DNA of 64,000 bases. Origin: Anaerolineaceae bacterium. Lineage in GTDB: Bacteria > Chloroflexota > Anaerolineae > Aggregatilineales > Phototrophicaceae. The position numbers and the translations under genes were made by a program. Below, piece by piece: positions 8,316 to 16,492 of this stretch; the first letter of the stretch is position 1, and every line of letters starts with the position of its first letter. The stretch is from NCBI GenBank assembly GCA_016124855.1, contig WGMX01000027.1, positions 1 to 64,000 on the forward strand, in the 5' to 3' direction. The notes beneath the pieces are model-generated. The model was given only the letters and a program-made list of their open reading frames with translations, was not told the origin of the DNA and searched no databases.

Positions 8316-8732
8316 TTATTCGTGGATATGCCGCTCGAAACTCTGGCGGACTCGCGCGGCGATCTGGGCATCGGTCAACTTGTCAGCCGGTTCGACACGG
8401 AGGATGGCCGCGGGAAGTTTTTGCGCTTCGACATATTTTTGGAACTCGGTTTTGGCTTGACCCGGCCCCATAATATACAAATCCGTCGCGTCCTTGATGT
8501 GGCTGGTGACCTCGCTATAGTAGTGGTTGACCATTTCCTGCGTATGGCGTTCGTATTTATCTTCGGCACGGTCAATCTTCAACGACGCCTGGCTCGGTGT
8601 CTGTACATCACTGGTGTAATGGCCGCGTTTTTCAAAATTCGCCGTAACACGCTCGACAGATTCGGTACCGTCATGCAAGGTGACAATAACGGCTTGGCGG
8701 CGGTCAATCCATAGGCCAACTTCTTTTTTCAT
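8316..8732 (-). CDS. eRF1/host-attachment-like (baeRF-type) protein
   Basis: A 138-residue soluble protein. The opening KKEVGLWIDRRQAVIVTL and the later DLYIMGPGQAKTEFQKYVE resemble the bacterial members of the eRF1 domain-2/Vms1-like superfamily, some of which are annotated host attachment or translational machinery proteins. Family members act near the ribosome or as RNA-cleaving release factors. A GGQ-like loop is not visible here, so activity is unclear. The ATG at 8732 is preceded by a purine-rich AGGAGCGATCT leader. Confidence 0.55.
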   Translation of the reverse strand: MKKEVGLWIDRRQAVIVTLHDGTESVERVTANFEKRGHYTSDVQTPSQASLKIDRAEDKYERHTQEMVNHYYSEVTSHIKDATDLYIMGPGQAKTEFQKYVEAQKLPAAILRVEPADKLTDAQIAARVRQSFERHIHE

Positions 8733-8952
8733 AGATCGCTCCTATTTCTAGCGGCTGCTCTTTCGCAATCAAACAGCCATTTGATGATGTAAGCGAAACC
8801 CAGTTCTATGGTACAGCCGTGAGCATCTTATTTGCGTTAGAGCTGCTTTTGCCACCGATAATCGTGCTCTATATCACGCAATTTCAGTATCTAGCCTCCG
8901 TGTTCAGGGTTACAATAGATTGAGCAGAAGCGCAGGGAGAAAATAAATTATT

Positions 8953-11211
8953 ATGGCGGTTACGAAACAAGATGCATTGGATTATCACCGCAGCGGGCGA
9001 CCGGGTAAGATCGAGGTGGTGGCGACCAAGCCGCTGGCGACACAGCGCGATTTGTCGCTGGCTTATACACCCGGTGTTGCCGACGCGGTACTGGAAATTG
9101 AAAGCGATCCACTGACGGCTTATGAGCTGACGGCCAAAGCCAATCTGGTGGGTGTCATCAGCAATGGCTCGGCTATTTTGGGCTTGGGCAACCGCGGCGC
9201 GTTGGCCTCCAAGCCAGTCATGGAAGGCAAAGGCGTGTTGTTCAAGCGCTTTGCCGATATTGATGTGTTCGACATTGAACTCAACGCGCCGACCGTTGAG
9301 GCAGTCATCTCGACAGTCAAGGCTCTCGCGCCCACTTTTGGCGGCATCAACTTGGAGGACATCAAAGCGCCGGAATGCTTCGAGATTGAAACGCGCTTGC
9401 GGGCGGAACTGGATATTCCGGTGTTTCATGATGACCAGCACGGCACGGCGATTATTTCGGGCGCGGCGCTGCTTAATGCAGTCGAAGTCACCGGACGGCG
9501 TATTCAAGAGATGCGGTTGGTGGTGGCGGGCGCTGGCGCAGCGGCCCTTTCAACCGTAGCCTTTTATGTCCAATTGGGGATGCGCCAAGAAAATATCATC
9601 ATGTGTGATGAATATGGTGTCATCTATCAAGGCCGCGAGAAGGCAATGGATCCTTACAAATCGCGCTACGCCAGCGATACACATCTGCGCACTCTAGAAG
9701 AAGCTCTTGTTGGTGCGGATATGTTCCTCGGCTTGAGTGTGGCGGGCGCTTGTGGACAATCCATGATTAAGACCATGAATCCTGACCCGATCATTTTCCC
9801 GATGGCGAATCCGACGCCGGAAATTATGCCGGAAGAAATATTGGCGGTGCGCCCCGATGCGATTATCGGAACAGGACGCAGTGATTATCCCAACCAGATT
9901 AACAACGTGCTGGGCTTTCCGTTTATCTTTCGCGGGGCGTTGGATGTTTACGCCACTACCATCAACGAGGAGATGAAGCTGGCGGCTTCCCACGCGCTGG
10001 CGGCTTTAGCACACGAGGATGTGCCAGACAGCGTGTTGACGGCTTATGGACTGACCGCCTTGAAGTTTGGCAAGGATTATCTGATTCCCAAGCCGCTTGA
10101 TCCCCGTGTGCTGCTGTGGCTCGCGCCCGCCGTAGCCGATGCGGCTATGAAAAGTGGTGTCGCGCGGCGGAAGATTGACCTTGAACAATACCGGCATGAC
10201 CTGATCCAGCGGCAAGGCGTGGGACAGCAGGTTCGCGCCAATATCATCAACAAGGCACGGATGGGACCCAAGCAGCGGATTGTTTATCCCGAAGGTGATG
10301 ACCCCAAAATTATCCGTGCGGCGGCACAGGTGCAAGAAGATGGCATCGGCACACCGATTTTGCTGGGCAAGCCGGAATTGATTAAAGGCACTATTCAGGA
10401 GTTGGGACTGAACTTTAATCCGCAGATTATTGAACCACAGTCTGATATATCGCGGCGGCAGCGCTATGAAATCGCCTTCCATGAACTGCGTCAGCGCAAA
10501 GGGGTGACGCGCGAAACAGCGGCCCGATTGGTCGGCAGCCGCATGACTTACGGCTTGATGATGCTCAAACAGGGGGATGCTGATGCGTATGTGAATGGTC
10601 GTCAGCATGAGTATCCTGATGTGATTCGTCCGGCGCTGCAAATCTTCCACACCCGTCCCGGTGTCAAAGTGACCAGCGGCGTATATATCATGATCGTCAA
10701 ACGGCGGGTTTATTTCTTCACCGATGCCACTGTCAATATTGACCCTGATGCTGACACACTTTCCGAGATTGCTATCCTCGCGGCAGACTTCGCCCGAACA
10801 TTGGACATTGAACCGCGCGTTGCCATGCTCTCGTTCTCCAACTTCGGCAGCTCACCCCATCCACTTTCGGATAAGGTGCGCAACGCGGTCGAGTTGGTAC
10901 GGCACAAACGGCCTGATATCGCTGTTGATGGTGAAATGCAGGCGGATACGGCTGTCATCCCCGAACTGATTGAGGCGCGTTTCCCCTTTAGCCGTGTCAA
11001 GGATGCCAACGTTTTGGTGTTCCCGGATTTGCAATCGGCAAACGTAGCCTATAAGCTGCTGGACCGTTTGGGGCAGGCACAAACCATCGGGCCAATTTTG
11101 TTGGGCATGGGCGCACCGGTTCACGTTCTGCAAGCGGGTGATGATGTTGAGGATATTGTGGCTATGAGCGCCGTGGCCGCGATGGATGCCCAAAGCCGCA
11201 GAAGATATTAG
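8953..11211 (+). CDS. maeB: NADP-type malic enzyme with C-terminal phosphotransacetylase-like domain
   Basis: A 752-residue protein of the full MaeB length. Residues 1-430 are malic enzyme: AYTPGVADA, NGSAILGLGNRGALASKPVMEGK, VFHDDQHGTA, the dinucleotide-binding VVAGAGAAALS and MANPTPEI blocks. The C-terminal 320 residues resemble phosphate acetyltransferase (PEGDDPKIIRAA, SRMTYGLMMLKQGDADAYVNG, VGGLP-like LLGMGAPVHVL). In known MaeB proteins that domain is regulatory and binds acetyl-CoA. The enzyme makes pyruvate, CO2 and NAD(P)H from malate. It is monocistronic and followed by a strong hairpin. Confidence 0.92.
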   Translation: MAVTKQDALDYHRSGRPGKIEVVATKPLATQRDLSLAYTPGVADAVLEIESDPLTAYELTAKANLVGVISNGSAILGLGNRGALASKPVMEGKGVLFKRFADIDVFDIELNAPTVEAVISTVKALAPTFGGINLEDIKAPECFEIETRLRAELDIPVFHDDQHGTAIISGAALLNAVEVTGRRIQEMRLVVAGAGAAALSTVAFYVQLGMRQENIIMCDEYGVIYQGREKAMDPYKSRYASDTHLRTLEEALVGADMFLGLSVAGACGQSMIKTMNPDPIIFPMANPTPEIMPEEILAVRPDAIIGTGRSDYPNQINNVLGFPFIFRGALDVYATTINEEMKLAASHALAALAHEDVPDSVLTAYGLTALKFGKDYLIPKPLDPRVLLWLAPAVADAAMKSGVARRKIDLEQYRHDLIQRQGVGQQVRANIINKARMGPKQRIVYPEGDDPKIIRAAAQVQEDGIGTPILLGKPELIKGTIQELGLNFNPQIIEPQSDISRRQRYEIAFHELRQRKGVTRETAARLVGSRMTYGLMMLKQGDADAYVNGRQHEYPDVIRPALQIFHTRPGVKVTSGVYIMIVKRRVYFFTDATVNIDPDADTLSEIAILAADFARTLDIEPRVAMLSFSNFGSSPHPLSDKVRNAVELVRHKRPDIAVDGEMQADTAVIPELIEARFPFSRVKDANVLVFPDLQSANVAYKLLDRLGQAQTIGPILLGMGAPVHVLQAGDDVEDIVAMSAVAAMDAQSRRRY

Positions 11212-11259
11212 GGTTAGAAGGGGCAAGTTTCAAGTCGCAAGCCCCACTATGAATCTTAT

Positions 11260-11283
11260 AGGGTTGTGCGTTCACACAACCCT
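11260..11283 (+). terminator. Bidirectional hairpin between convergent genes
   Basis: AGGGTTGTG (11260-11268) and CACAACCCT (11275-11283) form a perfect 9-base stem with a 6-base loop and TTTCT after it. It separates maeB (+) from the dioxygenase-like gene (-). Confidence 0.75.
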
Positions 11284-11304
11284 TTCTAGTATCATCTAAT
11301 GGGA

Positions 11305-12279
11305 TTAGTTCGCGGTAACGGTCGTATCCAACGGCTTCAGATTGCGCTCGATCTGTTCACGGTGGGGTTCGAGGAAAGGTGGCAGTGCCAACCGTTCACC
11401 CAATGTCTCCACATTTTCGTCAGTGGCGAAACCGGGGCCATCGGTCGCCAGTTCAAACAGAATGCCGCCCGAAACGCGGAAGTAGAGCGATTGGAAATAG
11501 TACCGGTCAACGTGTCCTGAGTTCCGCAGCCCGCGACGGTTCAGCACATCTTCCCATGCGTCCTTCTCCGCCGTATCCTTGACGCGGAAGGCCACATGAT
11601 GGACACCACCGCTGCCCAAGAAAGCACGTTGAAGTTTCGGCTGAACTATGACCTGCACTTCTTTGCCGGGGCCGCCGCCATCCATCGCATAAATGACCAC
11701 TTCTTCTTTTGGATCATCAAGGCCTGGTTGACGACCAACCTCCTCGAAGCCCAATATTTCTCTGAGGATATAGTCAAGCTGCCCCAAAATGGGAATGGAG
11801 AGTTGGACACCATAGAACCCATGAATGGCGTATTCCTCCGGCACGCCTGCACCATCCCAAACCTGAGCTTCAAAGGGTGCGCCACCGTCATCCACCAGCG
11901 TCAAACGCTGACCTTCGGGGTCTTCAAAACGCAGAATGCTGCGACCGGCAAAGGTTTCAATCGGTTGATGCTTGACGTTGTTTTCGTCCAAGCGCTTGAC
12001 CCAATATTCGAGCGCTGCCTGTCCGTTAACGCGGAACAGCGTATTCACGATGCTGTCTGTGCCTCGATTATCCGGGCCGGTTTGAGGCCAATCGAAGAAG
12101 GTCATATCCGTGCCGGGGCTGCCCATCTTATCAGCATAAAACAGGTGGTAAGCCGAGGTGTCATCCTGATTAACTGACTTCTTGACCAGTCGCAGACCTA
12201 AGATTTTCGTGTAGAAGTTCAGGTTATCGCGGATTTGTCCGGTGACTGCTGTGACGTGATGTAAACCGTGTAATTGCAT
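11305..12279 (-). CDS. Ring-cleaving dioxygenase, MhqO/MhqA-like (VOC fold)
   Basis: A 324-residue protein built of two glyoxalase/VOC modules. The first starts LHGLHHVTAVTGQIRDNLNFYTKILGLRLVKK and the second is around GVQLSIPILGQLDYILREILGF. Metal-ligand candidates are His in LHHVTA, His in GGVHHVAFRV and Glu in GGILFELATDGPG. Bacillus MhqO/MhqA and the hydroquinone dioxygenases of the LinE/PcpA type share this plan. They open hydroquinone-type rings during quinone stress. The gene is a paralogue of the next one upstream (18-base gap), and both are divergent from a MarR gene. Confidence 0.82.
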   Translation of the reverse strand: MQLHGLHHVTAVTGQIRDNLNFYTKILGLRLVKKSVNQDDTSAYHLFYADKMGSPGTDMTFFDWPQTGPDNRGTDSIVNTLFRVNGQAALEYWVKRLDENNVKHQPIETFAGRSILRFEDPEGQRLTLVDDGGAPFEAQVWDGAGVPEEYAIHGFYGVQLSIPILGQLDYILREILGFEEVGRQPGLDDPKEEVVIYAMDGGGPGKEVQVIVQPKLQRAFLGSGGVHHVAFRVKDTAEKDAWEDVLNRRGLRNSGHVDRYYFQSLYFRVSGGILFELATDGPGFATDENVETLGERLALPPFLEPHREQIERNLKPLDTTVTAN

Positions 12280-12297
12280 GATGGTTCTCCTTATTCG

Positions 12298-13266
12298 TTA
12301 CCCAATTTGGGGAAGTGTGATCGGTTTCAGTTGTGACTCGATTTGCGCCCGCTGCGATTCTAAGAAAGGTGGCAGGCTTAATGTCTCGCCAATCGTGTCG
12401 GGATTGTCACCCGCTGCCAAAGCCTGTCCGGCGGTTGCCAGTTCAAATAACGTGCCGCCGGGAATACGGACATAAACCGAGTCGAAGTAATAACGCCGCA
12501 CAATGTCGGTGACTTTTAGACCTGTTTTCAGTAAGCGTTCGTGCCATGCCTCAATCGAGTCGTTCGGATCAATGGTCAGTGCTACATGATGCACGCTGCC
12601 GATGGCGCGAAAGCCATCGAGTTTTTCAGTGCGCTCCACCACAACCAGTTCGCTGCCAATGCCGCTTTCGGGCGTTTCTAAGATCATGCCATTGGCTTCG
12701 TTTTCATGACTTGACTGAAAGGCTTGCACAACTTGGTATCCAAAAATGTCCGTCAAGAAATCGACGGTTGGCTGCAATTGCCGTACACCCAGAACAACGC
12801 TGTGTATCCCTTGGATAGCGGAGGATTCACTCACCGGATTGTGTGCCCAATGTTGATAAGCCCGATTGTCACCGGCTGCGACCAGTCCCAAGCGCTGATT
12901 ATCCGAGTCCACAAAATGAAGCTGATTCCGTCCGAGCGAATCGGTGTGGTGAGTGTAATTTACATTGAATATATCAAAGCGTGCTGCCCAACTTTCTAAG
13001 GCGGCTTGATCACGCACGTATAAAAGGGTGCGTATGACATTGCGAGCGCCAATCCGATCATGACCGAGATGAGGCCAATCAAAAAAGGTCATGTCTGTGC
13101 CAACCGTGCCAACCGCATCCCCGTAAAACAGGTGATAAGTGTTGGGTTCTTCCTGAATGACTGTCTGTTTGACCAAGCGCAAGCCGAGTACGCGGATATA
13201 GAAATCAAGGTTGGCTTGAAGATCGCCCGTAACCACTGTGATGTGATGGATGCCTCTGGTCTTCAT
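12298..13266 (-). CDS. Ring-cleaving dioxygenase, MhqO/MhqA-like, second copy
   Basis: A 322-residue paralogue of the neighbouring gene. The start at 13266 (MKTRGIHHITVVTG) has a GAGG Shine-Dalgarno 6 bases upstream; the longer frame that reaches the divergent promoter is not needed. Metal-ligand candidates are His in GIHHITV, His in GSVHHVALTI and Glu in GTLFELATAG. It is probably co-transcribed with the downstream copy from the shared intergenic region with the MarR gene. Substrate is not readable from the sequence; hydroquinone or chlorohydroquinone is the family expectation. Confidence 0.8.
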   Translation of the reverse strand: MKTRGIHHITVVTGDLQANLDFYIRVLGLRLVKQTVIQEEPNTYHLFYGDAVGTVGTDMTFFDWPHLGHDRIGARNVIRTLLYVRDQAALESWAARFDIFNVNYTHHTDSLGRNQLHFVDSDNQRLGLVAAGDNRAYQHWAHNPVSESSAIQGIHSVVLGVRQLQPTVDFLTDIFGYQVVQAFQSSHENEANGMILETPESGIGSELVVVERTEKLDGFRAIGSVHHVALTIDPNDSIEAWHERLLKTGLKVTDIVRRYYFDSVYVRIPGGTLFELATAGQALAAGDNPDTIGETLSLPPFLESQRAQIESQLKPITLPQIG

Positions 13267-13301
13267 ATCAACCTCATCAAATAAATTCGATGTTAAATCA
13301 T

Positions 13302-13331
13302 TTGACATTGAACAGTTTAACATTGTATAAT
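13302..13331 (+). promoter_or_regulatory. marR promoter with operator-like palindrome in the spacer
   Basis: TTGACA (13302-13307), an 18-base spacer and TATAAT (13326-13331) point to the MarR gene. The spacer contains TTGAACAGTTTAA (13308-13320), an imperfect palindrome (TTGAAC-A-GTTTAA). An outer inverted pair GTTAAA...TTTAAC also surrounds the -35. A repressor bound here would block marR and probably the divergent dioxygenases too. Autorepression by the adjacent MarR protein is inference. Confidence 0.65.
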
Positions 13332-13373
13332 TGAGTTGTCAAATCAGAAACGTATTAGAAAGCGTCAGAAATC

Positions 13374-13820
13374 ATGGGAACGAAGTATCAAGGTACGGAG
13401 GCCGAAGTGCTGGCACTCGACACCTATATTAAAGTCACGCGGGCGGCACAAAGTGTTACGGACCGCGCAATGGAACATCTCGGCGAATCCAACCTCACAC
13501 CGAGTCAATTTGCTATTTTGGAAGCGCTGTATCATCTCGGCACGCTGTCACAGGTCGAACTGGCGCAAAAACTGCTGCTGAGTACCGGCAACATCACCAC
13601 TGTGATCCAAAATTTGGAAAAGCGGAATCTGGTTTGTCGCCAGCGCAGCACCAGCGACCAACGATATATGCAGGTGTCGATTACTGACGAGGGACGCCAA
13701 TTGATCGCCCGCATTTTTCCGTCGCATGTCGCGGGCATCGTGGACATCATGAACGTTTTAACAGCCGAAGAACAACAAACACTCGCCCAACTTTCGCGCA
13801 AATTGGGATTGGGACAATAG
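13374..13820 (+). CDS. MarR-family regulator, MhqR-like
   Basis: A 148-residue protein with the MarR winged-helix plan. Dimerisation helices come first (about 10-40), then LTPSQFAILEALYHLGTLSQVELAQKLLLSTGNITTVIQNLEKRNLV, followed by the wing CRQRSTSDQRYMQVSITDEG. No clear reactive N-terminal Cys is present; the one Cys is in the wing. Placement between divergent ring-cleavage dioxygenases and a MhqD-like esterase mirrors the Bacillus MhqR regulon, where the repressor is released by quinones. The Shine-Dalgarno before 13374 is weak. Confidence 0.82.
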   Translation: MGTKYQGTEAEVLALDTYIKVTRAAQSVTDRAMEHLGESNLTPSQFAILEALYHLGTLSQVELAQKLLLSTGNITTVIQNLEKRNLVCRQRSTSDQRYMQVSITDEGRQLIARIFPSHVAGIVDIMNVLTAEEQQTLAQLSRKLGLGQ

Positions 13821-13835
13821 AAAGGACATGACATC

Positions 13836-14471
13836 ATGACAACCAAGAGCTTTTTCCATCATTATGAGGCAGGCAGCAGTGCGGACGCGCCAACGCTCTT
13901 GCTGCTGCACGGCACGGGAGGCGACGAACACTCGCTGGTAAGCATCGGTAAGCAGCTTGCGCCAGAGGCGGCAATACTCAGTCCACGCGGCAAAGTGATG
14001 GAAAATGGAAACCCGCGTTTCTTCCGCCGACTAGCGGAAGGCGTTTTCGATCAAGAGGATTTGGTGGCGCGGACGCATGAACTGGCAGAGTTCATTCAAG
14101 CGGCAGCGGATGAATACGGTTTCGCACTGTCGTCAGTGATTGCGGTGGGATACTCGAACGGGGCGAACATGGCGGCAAGTTTAATGCTGCTTCATCCCGG
14201 CCTCGTCACCAAGGCGGTATTGTTTCGCTCGATGCTGCCCTTTCAGCTAAACGCGACGATTGATCTGACCGGAACGAGCGCTTTACTATTGGCTGGTCGC
14301 TATGACACTCTAATTCTGGGCAAGTCGGTGGAAGCACTGGCAGGCGTCCTTGAAAATGCTGGCGCGACGGTCACATTGGATTGGCAGGAAGCTGACCATC
14401 GTTTGACCAGCGATGACTTCAAAGCGGCGCAAGCGTGGATCGCACAGATACAGTCGGTTTCACAACACTAA
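13836..14471 (+). CDS. Alpha/beta-hydrolase, MhqD-like carboxylesterase
   Basis: A 211-residue esterase of the phospholipase/carboxylesterase family. The oxyanion region is LLLLHGTGGDEHS. The nucleophile Ser is in VGYSNGAN, and the His is in ADHRLTSDD near the end. It begins 15 bases after the MarR stop with an AAGGACATG leader, so the two form one operon. In Bacillus, MhqD is induced by quinones together with MhqO; the same role is inferred here. Confidence 0.85.
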   Translation: MTTKSFFHHYEAGSSADAPTLLLLHGTGGDEHSLVSIGKQLAPEAAILSPRGKVMENGNPRFFRRLAEGVFDQEDLVARTHELAEFIQAAADEYGFALSSVIAVGYSNGANMAASLMLLHPGLVTKAVLFRSMLPFQLNATIDLTGTSALLLAGRYDTLILGKSVEALAGVLENAGATVTLDWQEADHRLTSDDFKAAQAWIAQIQSVSQH

Positions 14472-14482
14472 ATCATGATTGA

Positions 14483-14513
14483 AGTAGGGAAAGGGCAGCG
14501 CTTTTTCCCTACT
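14483..14513 (+). terminator. Hairpin between convergent genes
   Basis: AGTAGGGAAA (14483-14492) and TTTCCCTACT (14504-14513) form a perfect 10-base stem. It lies between the MhqD-like gene (+) and the roadblock-like gene (-) and can serve both directions. Confidence 0.7.
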
Positions 14514-14538
14514 ATAATGACGTTGGAAATCAAGGTGC

Positions 14539-14931
14539 TTAGAACGTTTTTTGTTCCAGTTGTGCTAAATCGTCAACGACCTTAGGCAAAACCTGAAGGG
14601 CATTCATCAAGACAGTCAAGTTTGCTTCTGTAAACTTAAGGCACAACACCCATTTATGACCTGTAAATGCCGTGACAACAAATCCTTTGTTAGCATAAGT
14701 CAAACCAAAGCGCAATGTTCCAAGATTATATTCGTCAGCATACCGTTCATGATGCCCGGCCCCGGCTGCTACAAGGGCTATAACACGATCAAGCTCAATT
14801 GATGTATCAGCCTGAACCAAATGCCCGACATAATCACCGTGAATGGTGGCTATAACTAACCACTGTGGCTTATCTGTAAAAGAGTCATGACTTTGGTGCA
14901 ATATCCGGTCAATTTCGCTATTCATGTCCAT
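14539..14931 (-). CDS. Roadblock/LC7-like small protein
   Basis: A 130-residue soluble protein. The pattern WLVIATIHGDYVGHL...SIELDRVIALVAAGAGHHERYADEYNLGTLRFGLTYANKGFVVTAF fits the roadblock/LC7 fold, in which beta-strands sandwich a helix and dimerise. Bacterial members often partner small Ras-like GTPases (MglB type) or sit in sensory operons. No GTPase gene is next to it. It follows the last GH43 gene by 31 bases on the same strand, so it may be the tail of the arabinan operon or have its own promoter. Confidence 0.5.
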   Translation of the reverse strand: MDMNSEIDRILHQSHDSFTDKPQWLVIATIHGDYVGHLVQADTSIELDRVIALVAAGAGHHERYADEYNLGTLRFGLTYANKGFVVTAFTGHKWVLCLKFTEANLTVLMNALQVLPKVVDDLAQLEQKTF

Positions 14932-14962
14932 TGCGCCCTCCTCGCATGATGCACAAGCTAAT

Positions 14963-16471
14963 TTATTCCTTCACATCGGACATGACGAAGGTGGCGGCGG
15001 CTTTTTCGGCATCGGTGGTCGGTGCTTTGACGTTGAGGAAACCGTTGACGTTGATGAGATAGGCATCAGGTTTGACAAACGACTCGAATGACAACGCATC
15101 GGGGCTGGCAAGTCCCGGTTTCTGCCACCATGTCGCCGCTGTGTTGAAATCATCGGTACCATCAAATTGCGCCAACCAGACGTTACCATTGCGGTTGAGT
15201 AGATAGGAATTGGGATGATTCTTGGACTCAATCGACACCGCTTTGGGGTCGGCCAAACCCTCGCGAATCACAAACTCAAAATCCCCGGCAGGTTCGCCTA
15301 ATTTACTGACACGCGCGCGCTGGCTGAAATGGTTAATGAACTTGGTCGGGTCGGCAAATGAGGCAAAGCGAACACCGGGAACAGGCAAGCGCTGTGGCAG
15401 CGGATCATTGCCCGTATCACCAGACGGATTGGTTATATCAGTCGTGATGGATACCGGAACGCCAAAATTGGGCGTGCCGTCGGCGTTCCAAGTGAACTTT
15501 TGGACGCGGGTGGTGCGCTTGCCGGCGCAGCCATCACCGGGGTTATCGTTGGCATGGTAGACAATCCAATCTTCCGTGCCATCGGGAGACTTGAAAAACC
15601 CATTATGACCGGGGGCGTAAACACTGTTTTCATCCGAGCGCTGGAACACCGGCTCAGGGCTTTTATCCCAAGATTTCGTATCCAGCACGTCACCGCCGTT
15701 GTAGGTCAGCATACCGAGTTTATAGTCATCAGTCGCACAAAAACTGGCGGAATAAATGATGAAAGTTTTATCGCCATGTTGCAGTGCTTCGGGTCCTTCA
15801 GTCACGTTTAAGCCGACCTTCTCCCAAGAATATTGGGATTGGGTGAGCAGATGACGACTGCCACTCAACGTCCACGGGTTGCTCATGGGCGCGATGTAGA
15901 GTTTTTGGAAATCACCCGTCCACGATGAGAATAGGAAGTAGAGGTTGTCGTTCAACTGCATGACGCTGCCATCAATCGAATAGCCGTCGTTTGCTGGATC
16001 AAAAATCCGTGCTTTGTAAGTGTATGGCCCCATCGGGTCGGTTCCGGCGCTTTCGAGGACGTGTGAGTGCTGGTTATCCAGTGTGCCGTTGGTTCCGGCG
16101 GTGTAGTAAAAATACCAGCGCTTGCCATCCGGCCCATCCAACAAATGAAATTCGGGAGCCCACATATTACAGCAGCGGCTGGGATCGGTTTCGGCATAAA
16201 TCAGTTCTTGTTTAGCGACTTTTAAGCCGGACAAGGTAGCCGATTTTTGCATGTAAAGCTGAGATGTTCCGCTGGTGGTCGAAAGATAATAGAAACCATC
16301 GTAATAGGTCAGCCAAGGGTCAGCGCCTTCGAAAGTGTTTAACGGATTGTGGAAACTGCCATCGGGCGTTTGAGCGGTGGTTGGTTGATACGCCACGCTC
16401 AAAATCGCGAATCCAGCGATTAACCACAGACCTGATTTTACAACCGTTGAAATGAGCTGTTGTTTTTTCAT
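14963..16471 (-). CDS. Secreted GH43-family arabinan-active enzyme with C-terminal CBM42-like domain (copy 2)
   Basis: A 502-residue protein. A signal peptide (residues about 1-33, ending TTAQT) is followed by a five-bladed GH43 domain: FEGADPWLTYYDGFYYL with the catalytic-base Asp in ADPW, CCNMWAPEFHLLDG, YSIDGSVM and WEKVGLNVTEGPEAL with a candidate acid Glu. From about residue 370 a beta-trefoil-like segment (FINHFSQRARVS, VSIESKNHPNSYLLNRNGNVWLAQFDG) resembles AbfB/CBM42 arabinose-binding modules. It is a tandem paralogue of the next gene upstream, 21 bases away. It likely removes arabinose side chains or cuts arabinan outside the cell. Confidence 0.8.
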   Translation of the reverse strand: MKKQQLISTVVKSGLWLIAGFAILSVAYQPTTAQTPDGSFHNPLNTFEGADPWLTYYDGFYYLSTTSGTSQLYMQKSATLSGLKVAKQELIYAETDPSRCCNMWAPEFHLLDGPDGKRWYFYYTAGTNGTLDNQHSHVLESAGTDPMGPYTYKARIFDPANDGYSIDGSVMQLNDNLYFLFSSWTGDFQKLYIAPMSNPWTLSGSRHLLTQSQYSWEKVGLNVTEGPEALQHGDKTFIIYSASFCATDDYKLGMLTYNGGDVLDTKSWDKSPEPVFQRSDENSVYAPGHNGFFKSPDGTEDWIVYHANDNPGDGCAGKRTTRVQKFTWNADGTPNFGVPVSITTDITNPSGDTGNDPLPQRLPVPGVRFASFADPTKFINHFSQRARVSKLGEPAGDFEFVIREGLADPKAVSIESKNHPNSYLLNRNGNVWLAQFDGTDDFNTAATWWQKPGLASPDALSFESFVKPDAYLINVNGFLNVKAPTTDAEKAAATFVMSDVKE

Positions 16472-16492
16472 GGATTCTACCTTTTCGTTCGT

